Assembly: GCF_007673235.1 (NCBI RefSeq)
Contig: NZ_VDZH01000005.1
Location: 363,893-427,892 of the forward strand
Source: Curtobacterium pusillum
GTDB lineage: Bacteria; Actinomycetota; Actinomycetes; Actinomycetales; Microbacteriaceae
Length of the DNA: 64,000 nt
Direction of reading: 5' to 3'
The notes under the pieces: generated by a model
The model's input: only the letters and a program-made list of their open reading frames with translations
Told to the model about the DNA's origin: nothing
Databases searched by the model: none
Position numbers and translations under genes: made by a program
Shown: piece after piece, positions 15,412 through 23,398 of the stretch
Layout: each line of letters opens with the position of its first letter
How positions within the stretch are numbered: the stretch's first letter is position 1

Positions 15412-17079
15412 ATGGCTCCCGACACGCGCACGACGACGGTCGTGGCGCGTCCGACGAGCGGCCCGCGGTGGCGCGGACTGGTCGCCGCGACCGGCCGGGA
15501 GGCGCTGGGCGGCCTGGTCGCGCTGGCCCTGTCCGTCATCGCCCTGCGCCACGTCATCGCCACCGCCCGGGTCGAGCTGCTCTGGTACGACGGCGACTCG
15601 GTGCTGCTGCCGCTCGTCCGGCGCTCGATGGAGCTCGGGCAGCCGTTCGAGTGGGCGATGTCCCCCGCGCTGTTCTTCTTCCCGGAGCTGCCGGTCTACC
15701 TGCTCTGCTCGGTGGTCACCGCCACCCCGCAGCAGGCCCTGGCGCTGAACGGTCTGCTCGTGCTGCTCGCCGTCTACGCCCTGGTGCGTGCGGCCGCGAA
15801 CGAGCTCATGCCCGCTGCCCGGCGGTCGGCCCGGATCGCGGTGTCGGCGGTGGCCCTCGGGTTCGTGACGCTCCTGGTGCTGACGGAGTCCTCGGCGACC
15901 GCGACGTCCCTCGAGCTCGCGTCGCTGCTGCTCACGACGACCTACTACTACGGCGCGGTGCTGGCGATGCTGGGCACCGCGGTCCTCGTGCTCCGGGCGG
16001 TCCGGACGGGACGGGCGTCCGTCACGGTGCTCGTCGTGCTCGGGCTCGTCGCCGCGTGCACCACCGCGTCGAACCCGCTGTACGTGCCGTGGTCGGGTGC
16101 GCCGGTGGTGGTGACGCTCGTGCTGCTGGCGCTCGCCCGTCGCCTGCCGTGGCGCCCCGTCCTGCTGCTCGTCGGGACCGTGACCGCCGGGGCGGTGGTC
16201 GGCTACCTGGTCCGGATCCCGCTGCGACCGTTCGTGTCGCTCGACCCGTCCACGTACGTGCAGCCGTCGCGCGCGGGCGAGACCCTCGGCTTCTTCGCCG
16301 CACTCACCGACGACCGAGCCGGGACCGCCGCCGGGGACGCCGGGCTGCTCCTGCTCTTCGTGGGGGTGCTGCTGTCCGTCGGCGGAACGGTGTGGGCCTG
16401 GCGGGTGCGGACCTCGCGGACGGTGCTCGTCGCGGCGGCACTGCCCCTGGTCACGGTCGTGGCGGTGTCGGTCGGGGTCGTCGTCGCGGGTTCGGACACG
16501 CCGCGGTACCTCGAGCCGATCGTGACGGCCCCGCTGCTGGCGCTCGTCGCGGTCGCCGAGCTCACCCGCACCGCCGTCCGTTCGACCCGGGTGCACCGCC
16601 CCCGCCGCGGGGTCCGGGTGGTCCTGGCGGTGGCGGCCGCCGGGGTGCTGCTCGCGGGGGTCGCGACGGCGCCGAGCACCGCCCGCACGGTCGCGACGGC
16701 ACGGTACGACGCTGCCGCCTGCCTCGATCGCTGGGCCGGCGGCCGGGACGTCGTCGGGGTCGGGCAGTTCTGGACGGTCCGGCCGCTCGCCGCCTACGCC
16801 TCGACGAACGTGCAGCTGCTGCAGGTGCGCGACACGTTCCAGGTGTACCCGTGGCTCGTCGACCTCGGGGCCTACCGGGACGCGGCGCCGACCTTCGTCG
16901 TGATCGGCACGCGCGACCTCTGGACGACCGCGGTGGAGGACTCGCTCGGCACCCCGGCCACGATCACGCACTGCACCGGGTTCGACGTGTACGACTACGC
17001 CGGGACGTCGGGCGCCGCGGTCCTGCAGCGCGACGTCGTGGGCAGCGCCGATGCCGTCCGGCGCGAGCGCGGCTTCTGA
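15412..17079 (+). CDS. Polytopic membrane protein, possibly GT-C-like
   Basis: 555 residues with roughly ten to twelve membrane segments and a soluble C-terminal domain of about 110 residues after the last helix (about 440 onward). An early loop carries WYDGDSVLLPL (about 58-68), an acidic motif in the first external loop as in GT-C glycosyltransferases, but the canonical family signatures are not clear. It could be an envelope glycosyltransferase or an uncharacterised membrane protein. The start codon is leaderless in style. No operon partner: the M23 gene behind has its own promoter. Confidence 0.7.
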   Translation: MAPDTRTTTVVARPTSGPRWRGLVAATGREALGGLVALALSVIALRHVIATARVELLWYDGDSVLLPLVRRSMELGQPFEWAMSPALFFFPELPVYLLCSVVTATPQQALALNGLLVLLAVYALVRAAANELMPAARRSARIAVSAVALGFVTLLVLTESSATATSLELASLLLTTTYYYGAVLAMLGTAVLVLRAVRTGRASVTVLVVLGLVAACTTASNPLYVPWSGAPVVVTLVLLALARRLPWRPVLLLVGTVTAGAVVGYLVRIPLRPFVSLDPSTYVQPSRAGETLGFFAALTDDRAGTAAGDAGLLLLFVGVLLSVGGTVWAWRVRTSRTVLVAAALPLVTVVAVSVGVVVAGSDTPRYLEPIVTAPLLALVAVAELTRTAVRSTRVHRPRRGVRVVLAVAAAGVLLAGVATAPSTARTVATARYDAAACLDRWAGGRDVVGVGQFWTVRPLAAYASTNVQLLQVRDTFQVYPWLVDLGAYRDAAPTFVVIGTRDLWTTAVEDSLGTPATITHCTGFDVYDYAGTSGAAVLQRDVVGSADAVRRERGF

Positions 17080-17155
17080 GCGATCACCCCGGAAGTTGTC
17101 CACAGCCGCGCGGCGGCACCCGTTCCCGCCTGTACGGATGTATAGGCTCGTGCCC

Positions 17156-18475
17156 GTGACTCGCCCCACCAGCCACCGCTCCCCGCGTGCAACCGTGCGC
17201 CTCCGCCTCGCCGCCACCGGACTCGCACTCGCGGGTCTGCTCGGCACGGTGGTGCTCGACGCGCCGGCTGCGAGCGCGGCGACGTACCCCTCGTGGGACG
17301 AGGTGATGGCGGCCCGCGGGCAGGAATCCGCCAAGCAGAGCCAGATCACCGCGATCAAGGGGATCATCTCCGGCCTCGCCGACAAGGTGCAGGCGGCCGA
17401 GGCCGAGGCGAAGCGGCTCGGCACCGAGTTCTTCGAGGCCCAGAGCGACGCGCAGGACGCCGCCGAGAAGGAACAGCGGCTCCGCGCCGATGCGGACGAG
17501 CACGCCGAGATCGCCGAGCAGAGCGCTGCCCAGGCCGGCCAGTTCGCCGCGCAGATGGCCCGCTCCGGCGGCGCGGACGTCACGGCGTCCGTCATCACCG
17601 GCGGACAGGACGCGTCCGACCTCCTCTACAACCTCGGTGCCCTCAGCAAGCTCTCCGAGCAGGCCGAACGGGTCGAGGCCGCCGCCACCGCCGACGCCGC
17701 CGTCGCCCGCTCCCTCACCGCGCAGGCGGACCGTGCGTCCGCGGCGCTCGACGAACTCGCGGCCGAGGCCGAGCGGCGCATGCAGGCTGCCCAGGCCGCG
17801 GCGGACAAGGTGCAGAGCGCCTACGACGAACAGCAGAGCAACAAGGCCCGGCTCGACGCCCAGCTCGCCACCCTGACGTCCGGCCGACTCCGGACCGAGG
17901 CCGAGTTCGCACAGGGCGAGAAGGTGCGGAAGGCCGCCGAGGCGAAGGCGGCGCGCGAGGCCGCAGCACGGGCGGCGGCAGCAGCGGCCGCAGCCAACAG
18001 CGGCGGCGGTGGCGGATCCGGCAGCAGCGGCTCCGGAGCCGGCGGCTCCCCCGGCTCCGGCTCGGGCACCGGCTGGGTCCGTCCCGCGAGCGGGTACGTC
18101 ATCAGCCCCTACGGCTACCGGGTGCACCCCATCACCGGCGTCGTCACGAAGCACGACGGCGCGGACCTCGCGAGCGGCTGCTACACGCCGATCGTCGCCG
18201 CAGCGGCGGGCACGGTCGACTACGCCGGCTGGTACGGCGGCTACGGCAACTACGTCCGGATCAGCCACGGCGGTGGCGTGCAGACCGCGTACGGGCACAT
18301 CGTGAACGGCGGGTACCGGGTGGCCCAGGGCCAGCGGGTCTCCGCGGGACAGCTCATCGCGCTCGTCGGCTCCACCGGCGCTTCGACCGGGTGCCACACG
18401 CACTTCGAGGTCCACCTCGGCGGAGCGACGACCGACCCGATCCCGTTCATGCAGGCGCGGGGCGTGGCCTTCTAG
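17156..18475 (+). CDS. Secreted M23-family peptidoglycan endopeptidase with coiled coil
   Basis: 439 residues: signal peptide (about 1-40, ending ASA-AT), an EnvC/RipC-like helical coiled-coil region (about 45-285), a Gly/Ser linker (about 290-310) and an M23 LytM domain. Zinc ligands are visible: His333 and Asp337 in KHDGAD and the HxH pair His414/His416 in CHTHFEV. It should cut peptide cross-bridges in peptidoglycan, probably at division. The GTG at 17156 follows a TAGGCT box (17143-17148) by 7 bases and gives a proper signal peptide. Its stop codon overlaps that of the convergent kinase gene. Confidence 0.93.
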   Translation: MTRPTSHRSPRATVRLRLAATGLALAGLLGTVVLDAPAASAATYPSWDEVMAARGQESAKQSQITAIKGIISGLADKVQAAEAEAKRLGTEFFEAQSDAQDAAEKEQRLRADADEHAEIAEQSAAQAGQFAAQMARSGGADVTASVITGGQDASDLLYNLGALSKLSEQAERVEAAATADAAVARSLTAQADRASAALDELAAEAERRMQAAQAAADKVQSAYDEQQSNKARLDAQLATLTSGRLRTEAEFAQGEKVRKAAEAKAAREAAARAAAAAAAANSGGGGGSGSSGSGAGGSPGSGSGTGWVRPASGYVISPYGYRVHPITGVVTKHDGADLASGCYTPIVAAAAGTVDYAGWYGGYGNYVRISHGGGVQTAYGHIVNGGYRVAQGQRVSAGQLIALVGSTGASTGCHTHFEVHLGGATTDPIPFMQARGVAF

Positions 18476-19260
18476 GCGGAAGGCCCCGCGGTCTCGACCC
18501 CGTCGTCGTCGAGGTTCCAGAGCGCCCGGTACCAGGCGGTGCGCTCCTCGTCGACGGGCAGCCCGTACGCCTCGTGGAACAACCCGTCCCACCCGGGGCC
18601 GTAGTTCCACCCGAGCGCCATCGTCGCGACGCCCAGGTCCGCCCAGCGGTCCGCGATGCCGAGCGCGTCGAGGTCGACGTGGCCGGCCCACCTCCCGTCG
18701 GCGCCGATGAGGGTGTTCGGCGTGCACGGGTCCCCGTGGCAGACCACCACGCGATCGGTCGGCGGCTCCGGGCCGAGCAGGTCGGGATCGGCGCCGGCGG
18801 CACGGGCCCGTCCGGTTCGCTGCGCCGTCGACCACTCGAACGGGCAGTCGAGGACCGGCAGGGTGTCGTGCAAGGCGCGGAGGCCCTCCCCGGCGGCGAT
18901 CACGGCCGTCCGGGGCTCGGCGTGCCACCGCTCGTCGACCGCACTCCAGCCCGGGAGCGCCCGGGTCCGCAGCCACGCGCCCTCGTCGTCGGAGCCGTGG
19001 TCGATCAGCTCGGGCACCCGCGCGTAGCGGGACGCCCAGGTCAGCCGGGCGGCCTCGCCGACGATCCACGGCGCGTACGCGTGCGGGAGCACCTTGACGT
19101 ACTCCTCGGCGTGCCCGTCGTCCCCGATCCGGAACGTGCGTCCACCGATCTCGTTGACCCACACGGACTGCACCGGACGACCGCGGGCCGCCTCGGTGAC
19201 CAGGTGCGGCACCGCGACGTCGCCCCGCGCGCGGGAGAGTCCGTCGATCGAGCGGGGCAC
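18472..19260 (-). CDS. APH(3')-like aminoglycoside phosphotransferase family protein
   Basis: 262 residues of the aminoglycoside/choline kinase fold. The catalytic loop is CHGDPCTPNTL and the metal loop DLDALGIADRWADLGV, the hallmark HGDxxxxN and DxxxxGxxDRxxDL patterns of APH(3') enzymes; length is typical. Start GTG 19260 lies 7 bases after the previous gene and has a GAGG site. It may phosphorylate an aminoglycoside or an unrelated small molecule; resistance cannot be concluded. It is the last gene of the Asp23 operon, an odd place for such a kinase. Confidence 0.88.
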   Translation of the reverse strand: MPRSIDGLSRARGDVAVPHLVTEAARGRPVQSVWVNEIGGRTFRIGDDGHAEEYVKVLPHAYAPWIVGEAARLTWASRYARVPELIDHGSDDEGAWLRTRALPGWSAVDERWHAEPRTAVIAAGEGLRALHDTLPVLDCPFEWSTAQRTGRARAAGADPDLLGPEPPTDRVVVCHGDPCTPNTLIGADGRWAGHVDLDALGIADRWADLGVATMALGWNYGPGWDGLFHEAYGLPVDEERTAWYRALWNLDDDGVETAGPSA

Positions 19261-19267
19261 GGCGGCC

Positions 19268-19861
19268 TCAGTGCACCCGGTCGGTGCGTCCGGAGCCCGC
19301 GCCGCCCCGAGCGATCTCGAGCAGGACGGGCAGACGGTCGCCGAGCAGGGCGTCGAGGTCCTCGACGATGCCCTCCACCCCGGTCGTGATGGCGCGCGGC
19401 GAGGCTCCACGGCGCGGGCGGACCCGGATGCGGATCGCCCGCTGCCCGCGGACACGGTAGACGTCGACGGCGAGGGAGCCGACCTCGGGCAGGTCACCGA
19501 TCGCCGAGGACAGCGCGTGCTGCACCGCGGCGGCGTCGATCCGGACGGCGCCGGCGACCCCGTCCGCGGAACCGTCGTCCTCGACCACGGTGCCGGTGCG
19601 ACCGCCGCCGAGCGTCGTCAGCACGACGAGCGCGAGCACGCCGAGGACCACCGCACCGCCGAGGACCCACGTCCACGCGGTGACCGAGGCCTCGCGCGGG
19701 GCGTCGCGACCGAGGTCGCCGAGCACGTGGGCCCAGTCGTGCCAGGTCGACGCAGCCCAGGGCACCGTCTGCACCAGGATCGTCCCGACACCGAGCGCGA
19801 GCAGCGCCAGGCCGACCAGGACGAGCGTGGTGCGGCCGACACCGCGGTTCGTGGCGTTCAT
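19268..19861 (-). CDS. Membrane protein of the Asp23 operon (AmaP-like)
   Basis: 197 residues with two membrane helices (about 12-32 and 66-86) and a C-terminal soluble domain (about 105-185) that has the alternating VDVYRVRGQRAIRIRVR strand pattern of AmaP/Asp23-type domains. AmaP-like proteins anchor Asp23 to the membrane in Gram-positive bacteria. The ATG overlaps the previous stop by four bases (ATGA at 19858-19861). Confidence 0.7.
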   Translation of the reverse strand: MNATNRGVGRTTLVLVGLALLALGVGTILVQTVPWAASTWHDWAHVLGDLGRDAPREASVTAWTWVLGGAVVLGVLALVVLTTLGGGRTGTVVEDDGSADGVAGAVRIDAAAVQHALSSAIGDLPEVGSLAVDVYRVRGQRAIRIRVRPRRGASPRAITTGVEGIVEDLDALLGDRLPVLLEIARGGAGSGRTDRVH

Positions 19862-20439
19862 CCGTCCACCCGTCCGGTCGGCTGCACCCGGACCCGGGCG
19901 GTCACGGACGGGACGACGTCGATCGCGCGGAACTCCTCGGTCACGGCGTCCGTCGCGGCGACCGCCGGGACGTCGACCCCGGCCGCGGGGCGCAGGACCA
20001 CGTCGACCGTGCGCCGGCCGACGGTGCCGACGGCGGCGTCCGGGCCGAGACGGGTCGCGGACCGTGCGGCGCGGGCCGCCGCAGACGCGAGGACCTCGTC
20101 GTCGACGACCACGGCGAGCCGGTCGGAGGACATCGTGTGCCGCGGACGACGTTGCGGCAGGAGTCCCTGCGCGAGGAAGACCAGGCCGACGACGGCGACG
20201 ATGGCGGCGACACCGACGACGATCGTCGTGTCGAGGCCACGCGGGGCACGAGCGGCGGCGTCGACGAGGTCGCGCGGGTCGATGCCGAGGGCGCGCTGCC
20301 CGAGGAACACCAGGGCGGCGGCGAACACGGCGGCCGCGGCGATCACGAGCACCACGAGCACGGCGATGACGACGGTGCCGGAACGCGACGCGGTCGACTC
20401 GCGGCGGAGGATGCGGCGGTACGTCCGGTCGTGGGTCAT
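19858..20439 (-). CDS. DUF6286-like membrane protein of the Asp23 operon
   Basis: 193 residues with a basic N terminus (RRILRRE), two membrane helices (about 22-47 and 72-93) and a C-terminal alpha/beta domain with alternating strands. The arrangement matches the DUF6286-type proteins that accompany Asp23 in actinobacteria. Start and stop overlap both neighbours by four bases, so it is translated within one coupled operon. Role in envelope stress is inferred from the neighbourhood. Confidence 0.7.
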   Translation of the reverse strand: MTHDRTYRRILRRESTASRSGTVVIAVLVVLVIAAAAVFAAALVFLGQRALGIDPRDLVDAAARAPRGLDTTIVVGVAAIVAVVGLVFLAQGLLPQRRPRHTMSSDRLAVVVDDEVLASAAARAARSATRLGPDAAVGTVGRRTVDVVLRPAAGVDVPAVAATDAVTEEFRAIDVVPSVTARVRVQPTGRVDG

Positions 20440-20777
20440 CGGACCCTCCTGGGGGTGTCCACGATCGACGACGAGAACGTCACGGTCACCCGTTCGACCT
20501 GTCGGCCGGTGATGGTCCGGAGTCGCTCGGCGATCGTCGCACGGGCGCGGTGCGCCGAGGTGGTGACGGGTTCGTCAGGGGTCGCGTGGCTCCCCAGCAC
20601 GGGCACGGTGAGCGGGGCGGTGATCTCGACCGCGAGCGCACCGTGACCGTCGTCGGCGACCCGGGCACGGGCCTCCCGGAACGGCACGCGCAGCGCCTCG
20701 GCGGCGACCGCCTGCGCGGTGTGCACGAGCGCCGCCGACCCGATGCGGTCGTACCCGGCGACCGCGGCCGGACTCAC
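20436..20777 (-). CDS. Short Asp23-like protein
   Basis: 113 residues, soluble. The pattern of a helical first half followed by ALAVEITAPLTVPVLG and VTVTFSSSIVD strands resembles a reduced Asp23 domain. Start and stop overlap both neighbours by four bases. It may be an Asp23 paralogue that interacts with the full-length one encoded upstream. Confidence 0.6.
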   Translation of the reverse strand: MSPAAVAGYDRIGSAALVHTAQAVAAEALRVPFREARARVADDGHGALAVEITAPLTVPVLGSHATPDEPVTTSAHRARATIAERLRTITGRQVERVTVTFSSSIVDTPRRVR

Positions 20778-20965
20778 GACGAGCTCCGCCGTCCGCGGAG
20801 CACGTCGAGCAGACGACGGAAGTCGATGTCGCCCGTCGCGATGCGGGCCACGAGCCCACCGACGAGCATGAAGACGGCCACGACGACGAACGCCCAGAAC
20901 CCGAGCGTCACGGCGACGATCGCGAGCAGTGCGCCGACGCCCATGCCGACGACGGTGGCGGTCAC
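20774..20965 (-). CDS. DUF2273-type small membrane protein
   Basis: 63 residues with two membrane helices (about 5-23 and 25-42) and a basic tail ending in RRLLDVLRGRRSSS. Small proteins of this kind (DUF2273) are regularly found next to Asp23. GTG 20965 overlaps the Asp23 stop as GTGA, and its own stop overlaps the next gene by four bases. The gene is only visible as a short frame inside a much longer, non-genic open frame. Confidence 0.75.
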   Translation of the reverse strand: MTATVVGMGVGALLAIVAVTLGFWAFVVVAVFMLVGGLVARIATGDIDFRRLLDVLRGRRSSS

Positions 20966-21423
20966 CGGACGCGACCGTCGGTCTCGTCCACGACCCCGTT
21001 CAGGGCCGGGATGTTGACGTCGTTGATGGCGATGTTGACCTCGGTGACCTCGAGCCCGACGAGCTCGGTCACCGCGCTGGTGACGGCGGCGCGCACGGCG
21101 GTCGCGACGTCCATCATCGGCGTCGGGTAGTCGACGACGATCGTCAGGTCGACGGCGACCTGGGTCTCGCCGACCTCGACGCGGACGCCCTGGCCGAGCG
21201 CGCTGGAACCGATGGCGTCGCGGATCGCACCGAACGCCCGCGCCGCGTTGCCGCCGAGCGCGAAGACCCCGGGGACGTCGCGTGCGGCGATGCCAGCGAC
21301 CTTCGCCACCACGGTGTCGTCGATGATCGTCTTGCCCTTGGTGGTCACCTGCGTCGTCGTGGTGCCGGTCGTCGTGCTGCCGGTCGTCGCGGTCCCGTCG
21401 ACGCGGTTCGTCGTCGATGCCAT
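20962..21423 (-). CDS. Asp23/Gls24 family envelope stress response protein
   Basis: 153 residues: a Thr-rich N terminus (TTTGTTTTQVTT) and an Asp23 domain (about 30-145) with the marks KTIIDDTVVAKVAGIAARDV and VDLTIVVDYP followed by VNIAINDVN. Asp23 proteins sit at the inner membrane face and respond to cell-wall or alkaline stress. The ATG follows an excellent AGGAGG site and is the first gene of the six-gene overlapping operon that runs to 18472. Confidence 0.92.
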   Translation of the reverse strand: MASTTNRVDGTATTGSTTTGTTTTQVTTKGKTIIDDTVVAKVAGIAARDVPGVFALGGNAARAFGAIRDAIGSSALGQGVRVEVGETQVAVDLTIVVDYPTPMMDVATAVRAAVTSAVTELVGLEVTEVNIAINDVNIPALNGVVDETDGRVR

Positions 21424-21573
21424 CAGTGCCTCCTGCGCTCGCGTGCTGGATTCCCAGCGAACACCATCGTGCCGTGCCGCGCCCGAGAGCGGAACGCGGC
21501 ACGCGGCAGCCGCCGGCGGGCCCCGGCAGCCCTCCGACGGGCCCCGCTGCACGCTGCGGTCGGCCGTCCCCGG

Positions 21574-21579
21574 TAGGTT
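21574..21579 (+). promoter_or_regulatory. -10 box of xthA
   Basis: TAGGTT, 7 bases before ATG 21587, consistent with a leaderless transcript. No clear -35 box. Confidence 0.4.
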
Positions 21580-21586
21580 CGATCCC

Positions 21587-22423
21587 ATGCGCGTGGCGAC
21601 CTGGAACGTGAACTCCGTCCGGACCCGAGTGGGCCGGATCGTCGACTGGCTGGTGCGCGAGGACGTCGACGTCCTCGGCATGCAGGAGATCAAGTGCAAG
21701 CCCGAGCAGTTCCCCGTCGAGGCGTTCGAGGCCGCCGGGTACCAGGTCGAGGCGCACGGCCTGAACCAGTGGAACGGGGTGGCGTTCGCCAGCCGCCTGC
21801 CGCTCGAGGACGTCACCCGCGACTTCCCCGGCCAGCCCGGGTTCCTCAAGGGGCACGAGGGACCGGACCTCCCGGTGGAGGCCCGCGCGCTCGGCGTCAC
21901 GGTCGACGGTGTCCGGCTGTGGAGCCTCTACGTGCCGAACGGGCGCGAGGTCGGCGACCCGCACTACACGTACAAGCTCGACTGGCTCGCGCAGCTGGCC
22001 GACCGGACGTCCGAGTGGCTCACCGCGCACCCGGAGCAGCCACTGGCGCTGATGGGCGACTGGAACGTAGCACCGCTCGACTCCGACGTCTGGGACGTCA
22101 GCGTCTTCGAGGGACACACCCACGTGACCGAGCCGGAGCGTGCCGCCTTCCGGGCGTTCGAGGAGCGCGGGCTGCAGGACGTGGTGCGCCCGATCGTGCC
22201 GGACGGCTACACGTACTGGGACTACAAGCAGCTGCGCTTCCCCCGCAACGAGGGCATGCGCATCGACTTCGTGATGGGGTCACAGGCGTTCTCCGACGTC
22301 GTCACGGACGCCCGCATCCACCGCGACGAGCGGAAGGGCGACGCCCCGAGCGACCACGTGCCGGTGACGGTCGACCTGGACCTCGAGACCTCGCTCGACG
22401 ACGACCGCCCGATGATCTTCTGA
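21587..22423 (+). CDS. xthA: Exodeoxyribonuclease III / AP endonuclease
   Basis: 278 residues of the EEP nuclease fold. Motifs in order: TWNVNSVRTR at the N terminus, MQEIKC with the metal-binding Glu, LYVPNGREVGDPHYTYKLDW, GDWNVAP with catalytic Asp and Asn, and SDHVPV with the catalytic His at the end. It nicks DNA at abasic sites and degrades 3' ends during base excision repair. The ATG lies 7 bases after TAGGTT and no ribosome site is seen. A stem-loop follows the gene. Confidence 0.95.
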   Translation: MRVATWNVNSVRTRVGRIVDWLVREDVDVLGMQEIKCKPEQFPVEAFEAAGYQVEAHGLNQWNGVAFASRLPLEDVTRDFPGQPGFLKGHEGPDLPVEARALGVTVDGVRLWSLYVPNGREVGDPHYTYKLDWLAQLADRTSEWLTAHPEQPLALMGDWNVAPLDSDVWDVSVFEGHTHVTEPERAAFRAFEERGLQDVVRPIVPDGYTYWDYKQLRFPRNEGMRIDFVMGSQAFSDVVTDARIHRDERKGDAPSDHVPVTVDLDLETSLDDDRPMIF

Positions 22424-22445
22424 GCCGAACCGCTTCTGTTACGTC

Positions 22446-22480
22446 CCGGGTCCGCCCGCGTTGAGCGGGCGGAAGCCCGG
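22446..22480 (+). terminator. Terminator hairpin after xthA
   Basis: Inner perfect 9-bp stem (TCCGCCCGC 22451-22459 with 22465-22473, loop GTTGA) flanked by an outer CCGGG/CCCGG stem. It lies 22 bases after the xthA stop. Confidence 0.65.
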
Positions 22481-22524
22481 ACGTAGGTTTCCTGCACCGA
22501 ACCCCTTCGAGAGCAGGTGAAGCC

Positions 22525-22782
22525 ATGTCCCGCACGACCCCGTCGACGATCCTTCCGATCCAGCGCGTCATGGCCGACGCCACCCCGAGGGCATGGCGCG
22601 ACGGCATCGTCGTCGAGGTCCGCCCGGCCGACGTCGTGGTCCTGTTCCTCGACGGCGGCGTGACGCAGCTGCGGGTGGCGGACGCCGACACGCTCGTGTC
22701 GATCGGGGACCCGATCGCCCACCACCCGGCCGCAGAGATCCTGAGCGCGGGCGGTCGGAGGACCACCGCGCGCGTCGCCTGA
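22525..22782 (+). CDS. Small protein of unknown function
   Basis: 85 residues, soluble, no signal peptide. The middle part is beta-rich (GIVVEVRPADVVVLFLDGGVTQLRV-like alternation, given here only in outline) and could be a small beta-barrel. Codon usage is typical for the window and an AGGTGA site precedes the ATG. I do not recognise the family. It is convergent with the copper-storage gene, with a gap of only four bases between the two. Confidence 0.6.
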   Translation: MSRTTPSTILPIQRVMADATPRAWRDGIVVEVRPADVVVLFLDGGVTQLRVADADTLVSIGDPIAHHPAAEILSAGGRRTTARVA

Positions 22783-22786
22783 CGGC

Positions 22787-23194
22787 TCAGGCGGTCATCG
22801 AGGCCATCATGGCCTCGCACTTCGCGACCATCTCGTCGCACGCCATCGCGCAGTAGCGGCACGAGTCGTCCATGTCCGCGTGGCTGCGGCACTCGGCGGC
22901 GCACGCCGTGCCCATCGCGACGCAGGCCGTGAGCATCGCGCGCATGCTGTCGGCGTCCATGCCCATCGGACGCATCATCATGCGCATGCCCGTGTCGGCC
23001 ATCATCGCCGTGTTCGAGCACATCGCGGCGCACTTCGCCATGTCCGTGCCCATCTGCATGTCGCTCGCGGAGCACATCGTCGCGGCCATCGACGCGGCGT
23101 TCATCGCCATCATCGTGTCCTGCATCATGTCCGCGTCCATCGACATCGGCATCTCGGTCATCGACATGCTCTTCATCATCGCCATCGTGTCCAT
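22787..23194 (-). CDS. Four-helix copper storage protein (Csp / DUF326-type), Met-rich
   Basis: 135 residues with 10 cysteines placed along helices (CAAMC, CVAMGTACAAEC, CRYCAMAC) as in Csp proteins, which store Cu(I) inside a four-helix bundle. What stands out is methionine: about 37 of 135 residues, including roughly half of the first 30 (TMAMMKSMSMTEMPMSMD). No Tat or Sec signal is present, so it is probably cytosolic like Csp3. A strong AGAGGAGGT site precedes ATG 23194. No copper ATPase or CsoR gene is adjacent. Confidence 0.88.
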   Translation of the reverse strand: MDTMAMMKSMSMTEMPMSMDADMMQDTMMAMNAASMAATMCSASDMQMGTDMAKCAAMCSNTAMMADTGMRMMMRPMGMDADSMRAMLTACVAMGTACAAECRSHADMDDSCRYCAMACDEMVAKCEAMMASMTA

Positions 23195-23252
23195 CGGGGA
23201 CCTCCTCTTCCGTTCGGTGGCGCCCACCGTACGCGCCCCTGCGATGCGCTTC

Positions 23253-23373
23253 GTGAGCAGGAATCGTCGGGTCGCCGAACGGGACTCGACGTCTTCTGCT
23301 CACCATGTGCGGTGGTCGCGACCGAAGGGCAGACGGGAGGCACGGTGCGGGCCCGCCACGCGCCTCCAGGCCG
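23253..23373 (+). repeat. Composite double palindrome, copy 2
   Basis: First dyad 23253-23303 (arms beginning GTGAGCAGGAATCGTCG, 17 of 21 matching), linker with GGTGGTCGCGACC, second dyad about 23334-23373 with an inner GCGGGCCCGC. Same order and linker as the copy at 32229-32347. It lies in the gap between the AEC transporter (-) and copper-storage (-) genes. Confidence 0.75.
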
Positions 23374-23398
23374 TCGGCGGGTCGCCTCCACCGCCCGT

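Noticed and set aside
18472..19260. Calling the APH-like gene an aminoglycoside resistance gene
   Set aside because: Motifs prove the fold only; the operon context points to the envelope, and similar genes are common in bacteria that are not resistant.
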